The notes under the pieces were generated by a model. The model searched no databases and was not told the DNA's origin. It was given only the letters and a program-made list of their open reading frames with translations. Made by a program: the position numbers and the translations under genes. From Stakelama portus (lineage in GTDB: Bacteria > Pseudomonadota > Alphaproteobacteria > Sphingomonadales > Sphingomonadaceae), in the NCBI RefSeq assembly GCF_003171655.1, contig NZ_QFZL01000001.1, positions 62,001 to 126,000 on the forward strand: a DNA stretch of 64,000 bases. Reading direction: 5' to 3'. Below are positions 18,517 to 27,744 of this stretch, piece by piece; the stretch's first letter is position 1; every line of letters begins with the position of its first letter.

Positions 18517-18633
18517 TTCCGCCCTCATGTGGGCGTCCGCGCGATTCGCTGCAAGCCAAAGCGTGACGATTTGCGGCATTCCCGTATCCGACAAAGCCGT
18601 TATGGTTGCGCGCGGGGCATAGGGGGGATCATT

Positions 18634-20142
18634 TTGGTCGCGATCGTATCGACCGTTGCCTATCTGGGGCTCGAAGCGCGGTCGGTGGAAGTGCAGGTAC
18701 AGGTGGCGCCGGGGGTGCCGGCCTTTGTCGTTGTCGGCCTGCCCGACAAGGCGGTGGCCGAAAGCCGCGAGCGCGTGCGCGCTGCGGTCGCGGCAATCGG
18801 GCTGGCCTTGCCGCCCAAGCGAATCACCGTGAATTTGTCGCCCGCCGACCTTCCCAAGGAAGGATCGCATTACGACCTGCCGATCGCGATGGGGTTGCTC
18901 GCCGCGATGGGCGTGGTCGATGCCGAAACGCTTGCCGGATATGTCGTCGTTGGCGAACTGGGGCTGGACGGGCGGATCGCGCCGTCGCCGGGCGTGCTGC
19001 TCGCCGCGCTCCATGCTTCGGAGCAAGGCAAGGGGCTGGTCTGTCCCGCCGCACAGGGCGCCGAAGCGGCATGGGCGGGATCAATCGAAGTCGTTGCGGC
19101 ACCCGACCTGATCGCGCTGCTCAACCATTTCAAGGGCAACCAATTGCTTTCGGCGCCGATGCCGGGAGAGGCCGAACCGCCCGGAATCGGGCCGGACCTC
19201 AGGCAAGTGAAGGGGCAGGAAACCGCCAAACGCGCGCTGGAAATCGCGGCGGCGGGCGGACATAATCTGTTGATGTGCGGGCCGCCCGGGGCGGGCAAGT
19301 CGCTGCTCGCTTCGTGCCTTCCGGGAATATTGCCGCCGCTCGACGCGGCCGAGGCGCTGGAAGTTTCGATGGTGGCTTCGGTGGCGGGAAAGCTGGAGGA
19401 GGGGCGGCTGACGCGAACGCGGCCGTTCCGCAGCCCGCATCATTCGGCGTCGATGGCGGCACTGGTCGGCGGCGGGCTGAAGGTCAGGCCGGGCGAAGTC
19501 AGCCTGGCGCATCTGGGCGTGCTGTTCCTCGACGAACTGCCCGAATTTCAGCGCGCGGTGCTCGATTCGCTGCGCCAGCCGCTCGAAACCGGGACGGTCA
19601 GCGTCGCGCGCGCCAATGCGCATGTCAGCTTTCCGGCGCGGGTGCAGCTGGTGGCGGCGATGAACCCGTGTCGCTGCGGCCACCTCGGCGATCCGGCGCT
19701 GGCGTGCGCGCGGGCGCCGCGATGTGCCGCGGATTATCAGGCGAAGGTATCCGGGCCGCTGCTCGACCGGATCGACCTGCATGTCGATGTTCAGCCGGTG
19801 ACGGCGGCCGATCTGGTGCTGCCGCCGCCCGCCGAAGGATCGGCGGAAGTCGCGGCGCGGGTCGCGGCGGCGCGAGCGGTGCAGGGCGAGCGGCTGACCG
19901 GGGGCAATGCGCGGACCAATGCCGAACTGGAAGGTGACGCACTCGAACGCTTCGCGACGCCCGATGAAGCCGGCAGCCAGTTGCTGGCACAGGCGGCCGA
20001 AGCGATGCGGATGTCGGCGCGCGGCTATACCCGCGTGCTGCGCGTCGCGCGGACGATCGCCGATCTGGGCGGCAGCGACGGGGTGGGGCGCATCCATATC
20101 GCCGAAGCGCTGAGCTATCGCCGCCAGCCGCCACGGGCTTGA
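18634..20142 (+). CDS. YifB/ComM-family Mg-chelatase-like AAA+ ATPase
   Basis: 502 residues, usual for the family. An N-terminal Lon-protease-like fold region (KEGSHYDLPIAMGLLAAMG) is followed by a Mg-chelatase-type AAA+ core with Walker A GPPGAGKS, Walker B VLFLDELPEF and a sensor segment AAMNPCRCGHLGD, whose Cys residues may bind zinc. The C-terminal domain is short. ComM is a hexameric helicase that promotes branch migration during natural transformation; homologues are widespread in non-competent species. TTG 18634 is chosen because AGGGGGGAT lies five bases upstream and the VSTVAYLGLEAR start matches the family. Confidence 0.93.
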   Translation: MVAIVSTVAYLGLEARSVEVQVQVAPGVPAFVVVGLPDKAVAESRERVRAAVAAIGLALPPKRITVNLSPADLPKEGSHYDLPIAMGLLAAMGVVDAETLAGYVVVGELGLDGRIAPSPGVLLAALHASEQGKGLVCPAAQGAEAAWAGSIEVVAAPDLIALLNHFKGNQLLSAPMPGEAEPPGIGPDLRQVKGQETAKRALEIAAAGGHNLLMCGPPGAGKSLLASCLPGILPPLDAAEALEVSMVASVAGKLEEGRLTRTRPFRSPHHSASMAALVGGGLKVRPGEVSLAHLGVLFLDELPEFQRAVLDSLRQPLETGTVSVARANAHVSFPARVQLVAAMNPCRCGHLGDPALACARAPRCAADYQAKVSGPLLDRIDLHVDVQPVTAADLVLPPPAEGSAEVAARVAAARAVQGERLTGGNARTNAELEGDALERFATPDEAGSQLLAQAAEAMRMSARGYTRVLRVARTIADLGGSDGVGRIHIAEALSYRRQPPRA

Positions 20143-20392
20143 GTGCGTTCCGACAAGGCGGCGTAGCCCCGGTACGACCTAGCCTGTCTCGGCGTCCACC
20201 AAACCGGCAGCAGGCCATCACCCTCGACACGAATGCTGTGGCGCATCCAGATCTGCCGGAGCTCGTGGATGCGCGGACCCTGGCATAGCGACAAGAAATT
20301 TCCCCTTCGGCCAGTGGCGGACTTCGCGCGAAAGCTGCGTTGATCTCAGCATGCGGACCTATGCCGCCGGTTAGAGCCGAAGGAGACCACGG

Positions 20393-21532
20393 TTGCTCAT
20401 CCATTCATCCGCCCGCCGCCTGCCGCTGGTTGCGGCATTGATGCTTGCCATTGCGATCGGAGTCGCGCCGGACACAGCCTCGGCGCAGGGCCTGCTCGGC
20501 AGTATTACCAGGCGCGTACAGCAGACCGTCGAATCCGAAGTTGCCGACAAGGCGGAGGAGGAAGCACGCCATGTTACACGATGCGCGCTCGGAGCGAGTG
20601 ATTGCAGAGCCCGGCAGGATCAGCGGGATACCGGCGATCCATCGAATGATGACAGGGCGGGAGCCGCGTCCGCAGATGATCTGACGAGCGGGCCCAGTGC
20701 GCTGATCTCGATCTACCCCGGTTCCGTCGAAAAGAGCCGCGACTATCAGGACTATACCGACTATTCGCGAGTCATCGGCATGGACCGCAGCCGCCATGCC
20801 GAAATCCAGGTGCTCGAGGGCGGGCTTACCCGACTGCTCTACGACAACCCCCGGGGGCGCTCGACGCTGGAGCTGATCCGCAATTATCGCAGCGCTCTCG
20901 ATGCGCGCGGGTTTGAAGTTGACTACGAAGTATCGAATGCGAGAAGCTGGATCCTCAATATCCGCGAGGCGAACGGCATGGTCGCCTATGGCACGGACGT
21001 GCGTTATTTCACCGGCCGGCTGCGGTACGGGGATGGCACTGCCTATGTGTCGATCCTGGTCTATCGCGAGGCCAACGGATTCGGCCGGACCAATATCCAT
21101 ATCCTGCAGACCAACGAGATGGACGCCGACATGGTCAGCGTCGATCCCGCCGCTATGGCCGCAGAACTGGATCGCAGCGGGGCGATCAATCTCAAGGGCG
21201 TATTCTTCGATACGGGCCGCTATACGTTGCGCCCCAATTCCGACCCGCAACTCGATGCCGCGGCATCGTTGATGGCGTCGCAGCCGGAGCTCGTGATCGA
21301 TGTCATCGGTCATACCGACAATGTGGGCAGCACGGCGAACAACCAGCGTCTTTCGCTCCAGCGGGCAGAGGCGGTGCGACAGGCCCTTATCGCGCGCGGT
21401 GTAAGCGCAGAGCGGCTGCGGGCGATCGGCATGGGCAGTGACGCGCCGATCGCAAGCAACGCGACGGAAGATGGCAGGGCGCAGAACCGCCGTGTAATGC
21501 TGGTGCGTCGGGCGGAGGGGACAGCCAGGTAA
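20393..21532 (+). CDS. OmpA-like outer-membrane protein with DUF4892-type domain
   Basis: 379 residues. A signal peptide (LPLVAALMLAIAIGVAPDTASA) precedes a low-complexity stretch, a middle domain resembling DUF4892 (YSRVIGMDRSRHAEIQVLEGG, then VRYFTGRLRYGDGTAYVSILVY), and a C-terminal OmpA domain that should bind peptidoglycan (FFDTGRYTLRPNSDPQLDAA, VIGHTDNVGS, RAQNRRVML with the conserved Arg). The TTG start at 20393 is supported by AAGGAG eight bases upstream. The 250 bases before it hold no gene. It directly precedes the sigma-factor gene and may belong to the same envelope-signalling block. Confidence 0.82.
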   Translation: MLIHSSARRLPLVAALMLAIAIGVAPDTASAQGLLGSITRRVQQTVESEVADKAEEEARHVTRCALGASDCRARQDQRDTGDPSNDDRAGAASADDLTSGPSALISIYPGSVEKSRDYQDYTDYSRVIGMDRSRHAEIQVLEGGLTRLLYDNPRGRSTLELIRNYRSALDARGFEVDYEVSNARSWILNIREANGMVAYGTDVRYFTGRLRYGDGTAYVSILVYREANGFGRTNIHILQTNEMDADMVSVDPAAMAAELDRSGAINLKGVFFDTGRYTLRPNSDPQLDAAASLMASQPELVIDVIGHTDNVGSTANNQRLSLQRAEAVRQALIARGVSAERLRAIGMGSDAPIASNATEDGRAQNRRVMLVRRAEGTAR

Positions 21533-21613
21533 ATTCCCCCTCTCGCGTCTCTTCTGCCAATGAAGAAGCTATTTCTTGATAGAGGAGCCCTGCGGGCCAT
21601 AGACTGGCCGACG

Positions 21614-22165
21614 ATGACCGGTGGCCCAACCTCTCTTCCTGAAGCGGACGGCCAGCTCGGTCTGTCCGAGGAGTTGCTGGCGGAAACCTATGACGCACTG
21701 CGTCGGATCGCCTCGCGTCAATTGTCGCGGCAATCCTCCACGCCTTCGCTCAACACGACATTGGTCGTGCACGAGGCGTGGCTGAAGCTGGCGGGCAGCG
21801 AGGATCGACGGTTCAACGATCGCAATCATTATCTCGCAACGGCGGCACGGGCGATGCGGCAGATCCTGGTCGATCACGCGCGGCGCAAGGCGACCGACAA
21901 GCGCGGCGCCGGCGCGATGCATCTCGATATCGACGCATGCGTGGTCGCCGATGCCGCGCCGATGGACGCAGTGCTGACCGTGGAAGAGGCGCTGGAAGCG
22001 CTCGCCGGTCACGCTCCGGATCTGGAGCCGGTTGTCGAGTGCCGCTTTTTCGGTGGGCTTACCACCCAGGAAACGGCCGATGCACTGGGACGGTCGGTGC
22101 GAACCGTCGAGCGACAATGGGCGCGGGCGCGCGCCTATCTGGTCGAACAGTTCCAGCCGGATTGA
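21614..22165 (+). CDS. ECF-type RNA polymerase sigma factor, TIGR02999-like
   Basis: About 183 residues. Region 2 (LAETYDALRRIASRQL, NTTLVVHEAWLKL) and region 4 (LTTQETADALGRSVRTVERQWARARAYL, a helix-turn-helix) are both clear. The HARRKATDKRGAGA stretch between them is typical of the TIGR02999 group, which usually neighbours a membrane Ser/Thr kinase, as here at 22935. No anti-sigma factor is adjacent, so activity may depend on phosphorylation (inference). The start is uncertain. ATG 21614 has normal codon use but no ribosome-binding site; ATG 21560 adds 18 codons rich in rare triplets; and AGAGGAG lies in front of an in-frame CTG at 21590. Confidence 0.85.
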   Translation: MTGGPTSLPEADGQLGLSEELLAETYDALRRIASRQLSRQSSTPSLNTTLVVHEAWLKLAGSEDRRFNDRNHYLATAARAMRQILVDHARRKATDKRGAGAMHLDIDACVVADAAPMDAVLTVEEALEALAGHAPDLEPVVECRFFGGLTTQETADALGRSVRTVERQWARARAYLVEQFQPD

Positions 22166-22189
22166 AAGCCGCGCGCCCGCGCCATGGGG

Positions 22190-22777
22190 TCAGAAGCGCA
22201 GCGCTTCTGCAGTGGCGGCCTCACCAACCGGCAGCACGACGATGAACGTCCCCGTTGCGACGCGTCTGTTGGCGAACATCCGCTGGGCCTGACGGCGAAC
22301 GGCAGCAGGTTGATCCTGCGGCGGATATTGCCCCGTACCGAGAAAGGTATCGCCAGGCAGGAATGTGTCGCCGGGGAGAAATGTGTCGCCGGGGAGAAAC
22401 GTGTCGCCCGGCAGGAAGGTGTCGCCGGGGAGTTCGACACTCCCGCTCCTGCCGTGAAAAGGGCGTGAGGCGAAACTGTTCACCACCCGGCCGTCTTCGA
22501 TGCGCACGGCATACAGGACATAGGATGTCTCGTGCCTTCCGATCGGTGTCGCCGATTCCGCCGGAGCCTGTACGCGGACGCGCAAGCGGCGGGCAAGCGC
22601 TTCGCGAAAGCGTCCACCGCGCAGACCGGATAGCGACCGGGCATCATCGAGGCTTAGCGAAATGCGGCTCATCGCTGCGCCGCGCGTTTGTGCCTGCGCC
22701 GTTCCCGGCGCGGCGGCAAGCGGCAGCGCCAAAGCAACGACCGCAGCGAGCGCAAGGCTGTTCGTCGAGATAGTCAT
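22190..22777 (-). CDS. Secreted protein with LPGDTF tandem repeats
   Basis: 195 residues, not a recognised family. A Sec signal peptide (about residues 1-30, AAAPGTAQAQ) is followed by a region with SLSLDDARSLSGLRGGRF and a beta-rich part (SYVLYAVRIEDGRVVNSF). Five uninterrupted LPGDTF units follow at residues 116-145, then a C-terminal segment ending ATGTFIVVLPVGEAATAEALRF. The protein is probably periplasmic or exported. It lies between the sigma factor (convergent) and the kinase gene (divergent, sharing a 157-base promoter region), which suggests a role in that signalling block. Function is unknown; the repeat could be a spacer, a binding array or a recombination-variable element. Confidence 0.7.
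   Translation of the reverse strand: MTISTNSLALAAVVALALPLAAAPGTAQAQTRGAAMSRISLSLDDARSLSGLRGGRFREALARRLRVRVQAPAESATPIGRHETSYVLYAVRIEDGRVVNSFASRPFHGRSGSVELPGDTFLPGDTFLPGDTFLPGDTFLPGDTFLGTGQYPPQDQPAAVRRQAQRMFANRRVATGTFIVVLPVGEAATAEALRF
22343..22432 (-). repeat. Five 18-bp tandem units encoding LPGDTF
   Basis: Five head-to-tail 18-base units occupy 22343-22432. They differ from each other by one to a few bases, mostly synonymous: on the plus strand each contains a GTGTCGCC or GTATCGCC core and a GGGGA, GGCA or similar end. All keep the reading frame of the host gene. The near-identity at the DNA level points to recent expansion by slippage or unequal recombination. Confidence 0.9.
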
Positions 22778-22934
22778 CTATTTCCTCCGCGACATTTCCC
22801 TGTCACCTTTCTTCAACGCGAATTGCCGCGCGGAGCCGCCAATGGCGGTGCAAGCCGGCATTTCGCGTTGATCAGACACAAAGGGAGCGGCGCGGGCAAT
22901 TGGCCCATCGGGAATGAAAGGCAGGCGGGTACCA

Positions 22935-25430
22935 ATGACGCGGGGCGCGCAATCGCAAGGAGCTAGGGAGGGATGGCAACGCGTTGACGGCGCGTTTGAG
23001 GCAGTGCTGGACTTGCCCGAGGAGGCCCGCGCCGACTGGATCGACCGGCATTTTGCCGACGCGCCCGAACTGGCGGAACGCACGCACCGTATGATGGCGG
23101 CCGAGCAACGCAGCCGCGAATTGTTCGAGAAGCTGCAGATCCAGCGCGATCGTGTGCTGGAGGACGCTGTTCCCCAAGTCGCTCGTACGCCCGGCGGCGA
23201 CCCGCGGATCGGCCGACGCTATGGCCCGTGGCGTGTGACGCGACATCTGGGGTCGGGAGGCCTTTCCGAAGTCTATGCCGTCATCCGCGACGACGGGCGA
23301 TACGAGCAGGATGCCGCGCTGAAGATCCTGCGCAGCGTCCATGTCGACGCCGGGGCAAAGGCGCTGTTCCTGCGCGAACGCCGCATGCTTGCGGGCCTCA
23401 ACCATCCGGCGCTGGTGCGGATCATCGACGGCGGCGAAACCGCAACCGGATCGCCATGGCTGGTGATGGAACAGGTCGAGGGGCAACCCATAACCACCCA
23501 TGTGTGCGCACGGGTACTGCCGCTTGGCGCGCGGCTTGCGCTCATCGCGCAATGCGCCGATGCATTGCAGACGGCTCATGAGCGCGGCGTGCTGCACGGC
23601 GATATCAAGCCGGACCATCTGATCGTTCAGGCGGACGGCATGATCCGCGTTCTCGACTTTGGCATCGCGCAGTTGCTGGGCGACGATGGTGCGACCGATA
23701 CCTCGCCCGCTCTCACACCCGCCAGCGCCTCACCCGAGCAATTTGCAGGCCAGCGCCTGACCACCGCGAGCGACATATTTCAGCTCGGCAAGGTACTGGA
23801 AACGATCTGCGAAGGAGCGACGGTCGGGCCGGAGTTGGCTGCGATTATTGCGCGGGCAACTGCGCCCGATCCCGTTGCACGCTATCGCTCAGCTGCGGCA
23901 CTTGCCGCCGATATCCGGCGATTGTTGCAGGGGCAGGCGACCGAGGCCTTGCCCGATACCGCGCGGCGCGCACTATGGCGGATCGTGCGGCAAAACCGCA
24001 GCGCCTCGATGCTGGCGGCCCTGGTGATTGTGGCGCTCGCCGGTTGGGGTGTCACGGCGACGGTCAGTGCCATGCAAATCGATCGCGCCCGGCAAGTCGC
24101 CGAACGGGCGGCCGACCGCGCCGAACGCGGACGGCAGGCGATGCTCGATCTGTTCCGCCGCGCCGATCCGCTGGAGCTTGATGCCACCGGCCCGGTCTCC
24201 TCGGCCAGCATTGCGATCGTCGATCAGGCGCTTGCCGACGCCCGCAAGCGTCTAGCCGACGATCCGGCCCTGCTGGCAAGGCTCAGCGGATGGGCGGCCC
24301 GATTGCACGAGCGCGCAGGGCAGGACGGGCGCGCCGTCGAACTGGCAGCGAAGGCAGAGGGGTTCGCGCGCCGGGCCTATGGAACGCAGGATAGCAACTA
24401 TGCGGTTGCGCTGGCCTATCGCGCGCGGCTGGCAATTGATCGCGGTGCGGTTGCCGCTGGCAACGCGGACATGATGCGCGCGCTGGCGATTGTCGACCGC
24501 AGCGGCGTAAACGAGGCAGCGCTCGACACCTTGCTACTCGCAGCATGGTCGAAAGAGGGGGACTGGCACGCGCAATTGCCGCTGTTCCGCCGCGCCGCCG
24601 CGATGGCGGAGGCACTGGATATCGACAATGCGCGGATCGAAGCCGGATCGGGCATCGGTCGCGCGCTCGATGGGCTGGGCCAGTTCGACGAAGCGGAGCG
24701 ACAGGTGCAGTTGGTGCTGGCCCTCGCAGAAAGACGATATGGCCCGGATCATCCGCGTCTCACGCTGCCGCTCTCCGACCTTGGGCGCATCGCCCAGCAT
24801 CGGGGCCAGACGGAAGCGGCAGTCGGTTGGCATCGCCGCGCACGAGACATCGCCATTGCGGCTTTTGGTCCCAATGCAGCCTCCGTGCTTTCGCATCGCA
24901 ACAATCTTGCCCTGGCCCTGCAAACTGCCGGCGACCTTGCGGGTGCGGTCCGAGAGCTGCGGGCAATTTATGCGTTGCGCCTCGATCGGGAAGGCGCGGG
25001 TGCGCTCTCCACCGGCGAAGTTGCGCAAAATTTGGGAACCTTATTGGTCAGATCGGGCGCCTATGGTGAGGCCGATCGCTATCTGGCGATCGCCGAAGGG
25101 GCCTTGGCCCGTAACCTGCCGGTCGGCCATCCGCACCGCATGTTCCCAGCGCTGACGCGGTCGGAAATGCGGCTCGCCCAGCATCGCTGGCGCGAAGCGG
25201 AGGCGGAGGCTGCACGAGCGCTTGGCGGATTGCAGGATGCGTTGCCCGCTGGTCATTATGCGATCGCCACCGCGCAATGTCGGCTTGCGACGGCGCGGCT
25301 GGAACAGGGAAAGCGCGCCGCGTTGCCGCTTTTGCGCGATGCAGTCGCTACAATGGAGGCCGATGGCGTGCCTGTGCCGGACATCTACCGCATGCCGTGC
25401 CGCGCCGCCCTTTCGCGCTTCCTGCGCTGA
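22935..25430 (+). CDS. Membrane Ser/Thr protein kinase with C-terminal TPR-like region
   Basis: About 831 residues. A kinase domain spans about residues 96-335, with Gly-loop LGSGGLSEVY, ATP Lys130, alpha-C Glu148, catalytic loop HGDIKPDHL (Asp223, Lys225), DFG at 241 and SPE in the activation segment. One membrane helix follows (about 357-378) and then a long helical TPR-like region that would lie in the periplasm. The usual Mg-binding Asn of the catalytic loop is His228, and the HRD Arg is Gly222. The neighbouring TIGR02999-type sigma factor is the likely partner. The start is ATG 22935 or 22914. The likely role is to sense an envelope signal through the TPR region and regulate transcription through the sigma factor (inference). 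Confidence 0.87.
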   Translation: MTRGAQSQGAREGWQRVDGAFEAVLDLPEEARADWIDRHFADAPELAERTHRMMAAEQRSRELFEKLQIQRDRVLEDAVPQVARTPGGDPRIGRRYGPWRVTRHLGSGGLSEVYAVIRDDGRYEQDAALKILRSVHVDAGAKALFLRERRMLAGLNHPALVRIIDGGETATGSPWLVMEQVEGQPITTHVCARVLPLGARLALIAQCADALQTAHERGVLHGDIKPDHLIVQADGMIRVLDFGIAQLLGDDGATDTSPALTPASASPEQFAGQRLTTASDIFQLGKVLETICEGATVGPELAAIIARATAPDPVARYRSAAALAADIRRLLQGQATEALPDTARRALWRIVRQNRSASMLAALVIVALAGWGVTATVSAMQIDRARQVAERAADRAERGRQAMLDLFRRADPLELDATGPVSSASIAIVDQALADARKRLADDPALLARLSGWAARLHERAGQDGRAVELAAKAEGFARRAYGTQDSNYAVALAYRARLAIDRGAVAAGNADMMRALAIVDRSGVNEAALDTLLLAAWSKEGDWHAQLPLFRRAAAMAEALDIDNARIEAGSGIGRALDGLGQFDEAERQVQLVLALAERRYGPDHPRLTLPLSDLGRIAQHRGQTEAAVGWHRRARDIAIAAFGPNAASVLSHRNNLALALQTAGDLAGAVRELRAIYALRLDREGAGALSTGEVAQNLGTLLVRSGAYGEADRYLAIAEGALARNLPVGHPHRMFPALTRSEMRLAQHRWREAEAEAARALGGLQDALPAGHYAIATAQCRLATARLEQGKRAALPLLRDAVATMEADGVPVPDIYRMPCRAALSRFLR

Positions 25431-25526
25431 ATTCGGCGCGCTCTGCATAGAGCGTGGCGGAATAGCGCTGCACTTCTCGTGTTCGGGATGTCGGATTCAT
25501 CCGACGACCGGCATGAGGAGACTGTC

Positions 25527-27743
25527 TTGACCACTGACCGCGATTTCCGCTCGCGCCATTTCGGCACGCGTTGGGCTTTGGCAACGCGCTTGCGTCTCAC
25601 GGCGATGGCAGGGGTTTGCGCAGCGCTCGCGCCCCTAACTGTTCATGCACAGGACGTTCCCGAGGATGCGCTATACGACCTCGGCACGCTGGGCGGCGAC
25701 CGCTCGATCGCGACACAAGTCAACAGCGACGGCTCGATTGTCCTGGGGTATGCCGAGGATGAAAATGGCGGCGTGCGCATGGTGCTCTGGAAAAATGGCA
25801 TAGTGAGCGACATCACGTTGCCCGGCATTGTCTACAGGGAGGCGCAGCTCACCACGTCCGCCAGCGCTCGCGCGCTGATGAGCCGCGACGGATCGACCGT
25901 CATGATCCGTGCCACGGTGGATCTGCCCGGTGGCGGCATCTACCGCTATCGCGACGGCACGGCCACGCGCATCGACGTGCCGGATGCGCCGGGCGGACTG
26001 TATATCGAGGGGGTGACCGCTCTTGATCGCGACGGGTCCACGCTCGTGGGCTTCTCCTTTGTCGACGGTGACCAGCATGCGGTGCGCTGGACCGAGGAAG
26101 GTGCGCAGGACCTCGGCACCTTGGGGGGCAGGGCATCCTCCGCTCTTGGCGTCAGTGGCGATGGCTCGGTCGTCGTGGGCATCTCCGACCTTGAAGACCT
26201 GACCAGCGAGGCCTTTCGCTGGTCGAATGGCACGATGGAGAGCCTGGGCTCGCTGCCCGGCCAGTCGCAAGGCAGCGCCAACCTCATCAGCGATGATGGC
26301 AGCGTCATAGCCGGCTACGCATATGTGTCCGGCGGGGCCAGACGCGTCTTCGTCTGGCAGGACGGCGTCATGTCGGACATTGGCGATCTGGGCGGCGGGC
26401 CTGTCTATGCCACGGCGATGAGCAGCGACGGGTCCACGATCATCGGGCAAACCAACCCCAATAATCCCGATGTCGCGGACACGAGCCAGGCCTATTACTG
26501 GCGTGACGGCGTCATGCGCGAAGTCGGCTATCTGCCGACAGACAATCCGCTGGGCGCCTTTACGCTGGCTGAGGCAGTCAGCGGCGATGGCGGCGTGATC
26601 GTGGGTTCCGCGCGTGGCGAGACGGGCAACAACTCCGTGGCTTTCCGCTGGACCGAAGAGACCGGGATCGTCTCGCTCGGCACGCTCGGCGGCGATAGCT
26701 CAAAAGCAACCGATGTCAGCGAAGATGGCACGACCGTCGTGGGTTTTTCCGACAATGCGCAGGGCCAGAGCCGCGCCTTCATCTGGCGCTCCGCCATGCA
26801 GGATTTCGCCAATCTGCTCGCCTCCTTTGGCGGTCTTGCAGAGGAAAGCGAACTGGCGATCGCGGAGCAACAGCATCTTGCCGAAGTCGCCTCCATGCCG
26901 GGCTGCGATCCTTCCGCGCGCCGCTTCTGCCTGGGGCTTGAGGGGTTTGGCTGGACGCGCGCGGGCACAGCATCGATCGGTCGTCGCCAGGCTGCCGGGA
27001 TCCGGCTTTCCGCGCGCTTCACGGTCACCGAAATGTTGCGCATCGGCGGTAGCTTCGTCTGGGCCGATCCCTCGATCAATGGCGATCGGAGCGACGAGTC
27101 AGACGCTCGGGCATGGTCGGCGTCGCTCGATTACGGCGCCGCGGGTTCGGGACCGTTCGGGCGCATCTGGTATTCCCGCGCGCGCGAAGACCTCTCGCTC
27201 GTGCGTGGAGAGGGGTATGCGGACGTGCAGGCAATGCGTGGGAGGACCCGGCTCACCAGCGAAAGCTTTGGCTTGCGCGCCGGATATGGCTTCACGCTGC
27301 CGGGCAATATCGGTCTGCGGCCATGGGTGACCGTCGACCGCCGCAATAGCGATCGCGACGCCTTCACGGATACCGCGACCGCCAATACGACAGGCGACTT
27401 TCCGGCCCACTTCGCGGGGATCGAAGCGATCCGGACTATCGGACGCGGCGGAATCGACGTGGATGTGCCCGCCGGGGGTAATCGGTTGATTCTGGGCGTT
27501 TCGCTGGAGACTGACCTGAACAGTGATCCGGTCGCGATCGCCGGCACCTCCGATATTCCCGGCATGGAGACTTTCACCCTGACATCGAGCCTTGAGCGCA
27601 AGGATGTTCGCGCGGGATTCACCATGGGATATGATATGGGACTCGGACCGTTGCGGGTCGGGATCGGGGCAAGCGCGAAGAGCCCGGTCTATGGCGACGG
27701 CTGGCAATTGGGCGGGGGGCTTCGCCTGTCGGCGGATTTTTGA
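25527..27743 (+). CDS. HAF-repeat autotransporter outer-membrane protein
   Basis: 738 residues. A long signal peptide (RLRLTAMAGVCAALAPLTVHA) is followed by a passenger of about eight HAF-type repeats (for example DLGTLGGRASSALGVSGDGSVVVG and LGTLGGDSSKATDVSEDGTTVVG), each likely a beta-propeller or beta-helix blade. The roughly 270-residue C-terminal autotransporter beta-barrel has alternating hydrophobic strands and a terminal Phe (LRLSADF), as BAM substrates require. TTG 25527 is chosen because GAGGAG lies six bases before it; a GTG at 25479 has none. It follows the kinase gene in the same direction and is a candidate surface output of the sigma/kinase block. Confidence 0.86.
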   Translation: MTTDRDFRSRHFGTRWALATRLRLTAMAGVCAALAPLTVHAQDVPEDALYDLGTLGGDRSIATQVNSDGSIVLGYAEDENGGVRMVLWKNGIVSDITLPGIVYREAQLTTSASARALMSRDGSTVMIRATVDLPGGGIYRYRDGTATRIDVPDAPGGLYIEGVTALDRDGSTLVGFSFVDGDQHAVRWTEEGAQDLGTLGGRASSALGVSGDGSVVVGISDLEDLTSEAFRWSNGTMESLGSLPGQSQGSANLISDDGSVIAGYAYVSGGARRVFVWQDGVMSDIGDLGGGPVYATAMSSDGSTIIGQTNPNNPDVADTSQAYYWRDGVMREVGYLPTDNPLGAFTLAEAVSGDGGVIVGSARGETGNNSVAFRWTEETGIVSLGTLGGDSSKATDVSEDGTTVVGFSDNAQGQSRAFIWRSAMQDFANLLASFGGLAEESELAIAEQQHLAEVASMPGCDPSARRFCLGLEGFGWTRAGTASIGRRQAAGIRLSARFTVTEMLRIGGSFVWADPSINGDRSDESDARAWSASLDYGAAGSGPFGRIWYSRAREDLSLVRGEGYADVQAMRGRTRLTSESFGLRAGYGFTLPGNIGLRPWVTVDRRNSDRDAFTDTATANTTGDFPAHFAGIEAIRTIGRGGIDVDVPAGGNRLILGVSLETDLNSDPVAIAGTSDIPGMETFTLTSSLERKDVRAGFTMGYDMGLGPLRVGIGASAKSPVYGDGWQLGGGLRLSADF

Positions 27744-27744
27744 C

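Noticed and set aside
20143..20392. 250-base gap between yifB and the OmpA-like gene examined for a small gene or RNA
   Set aside because: No open frame with a ribosome-binding site and no strong hairpin apart from general GC-rich pairing was found.
22191..22209. Near-perfect inverted repeat CAGAAGCGC/GCGCTTCTG as a terminator
   Set aside because: The arms are separated by a single base, which cannot form a normal loop, and the sequence encodes the end of the repeat protein.
22343..22432. Short direct repeats considered as a CRISPR array
   Set aside because: Units are 18 bp with no spacers, stay in frame, and lie inside a signal-peptide-bearing protein gene.
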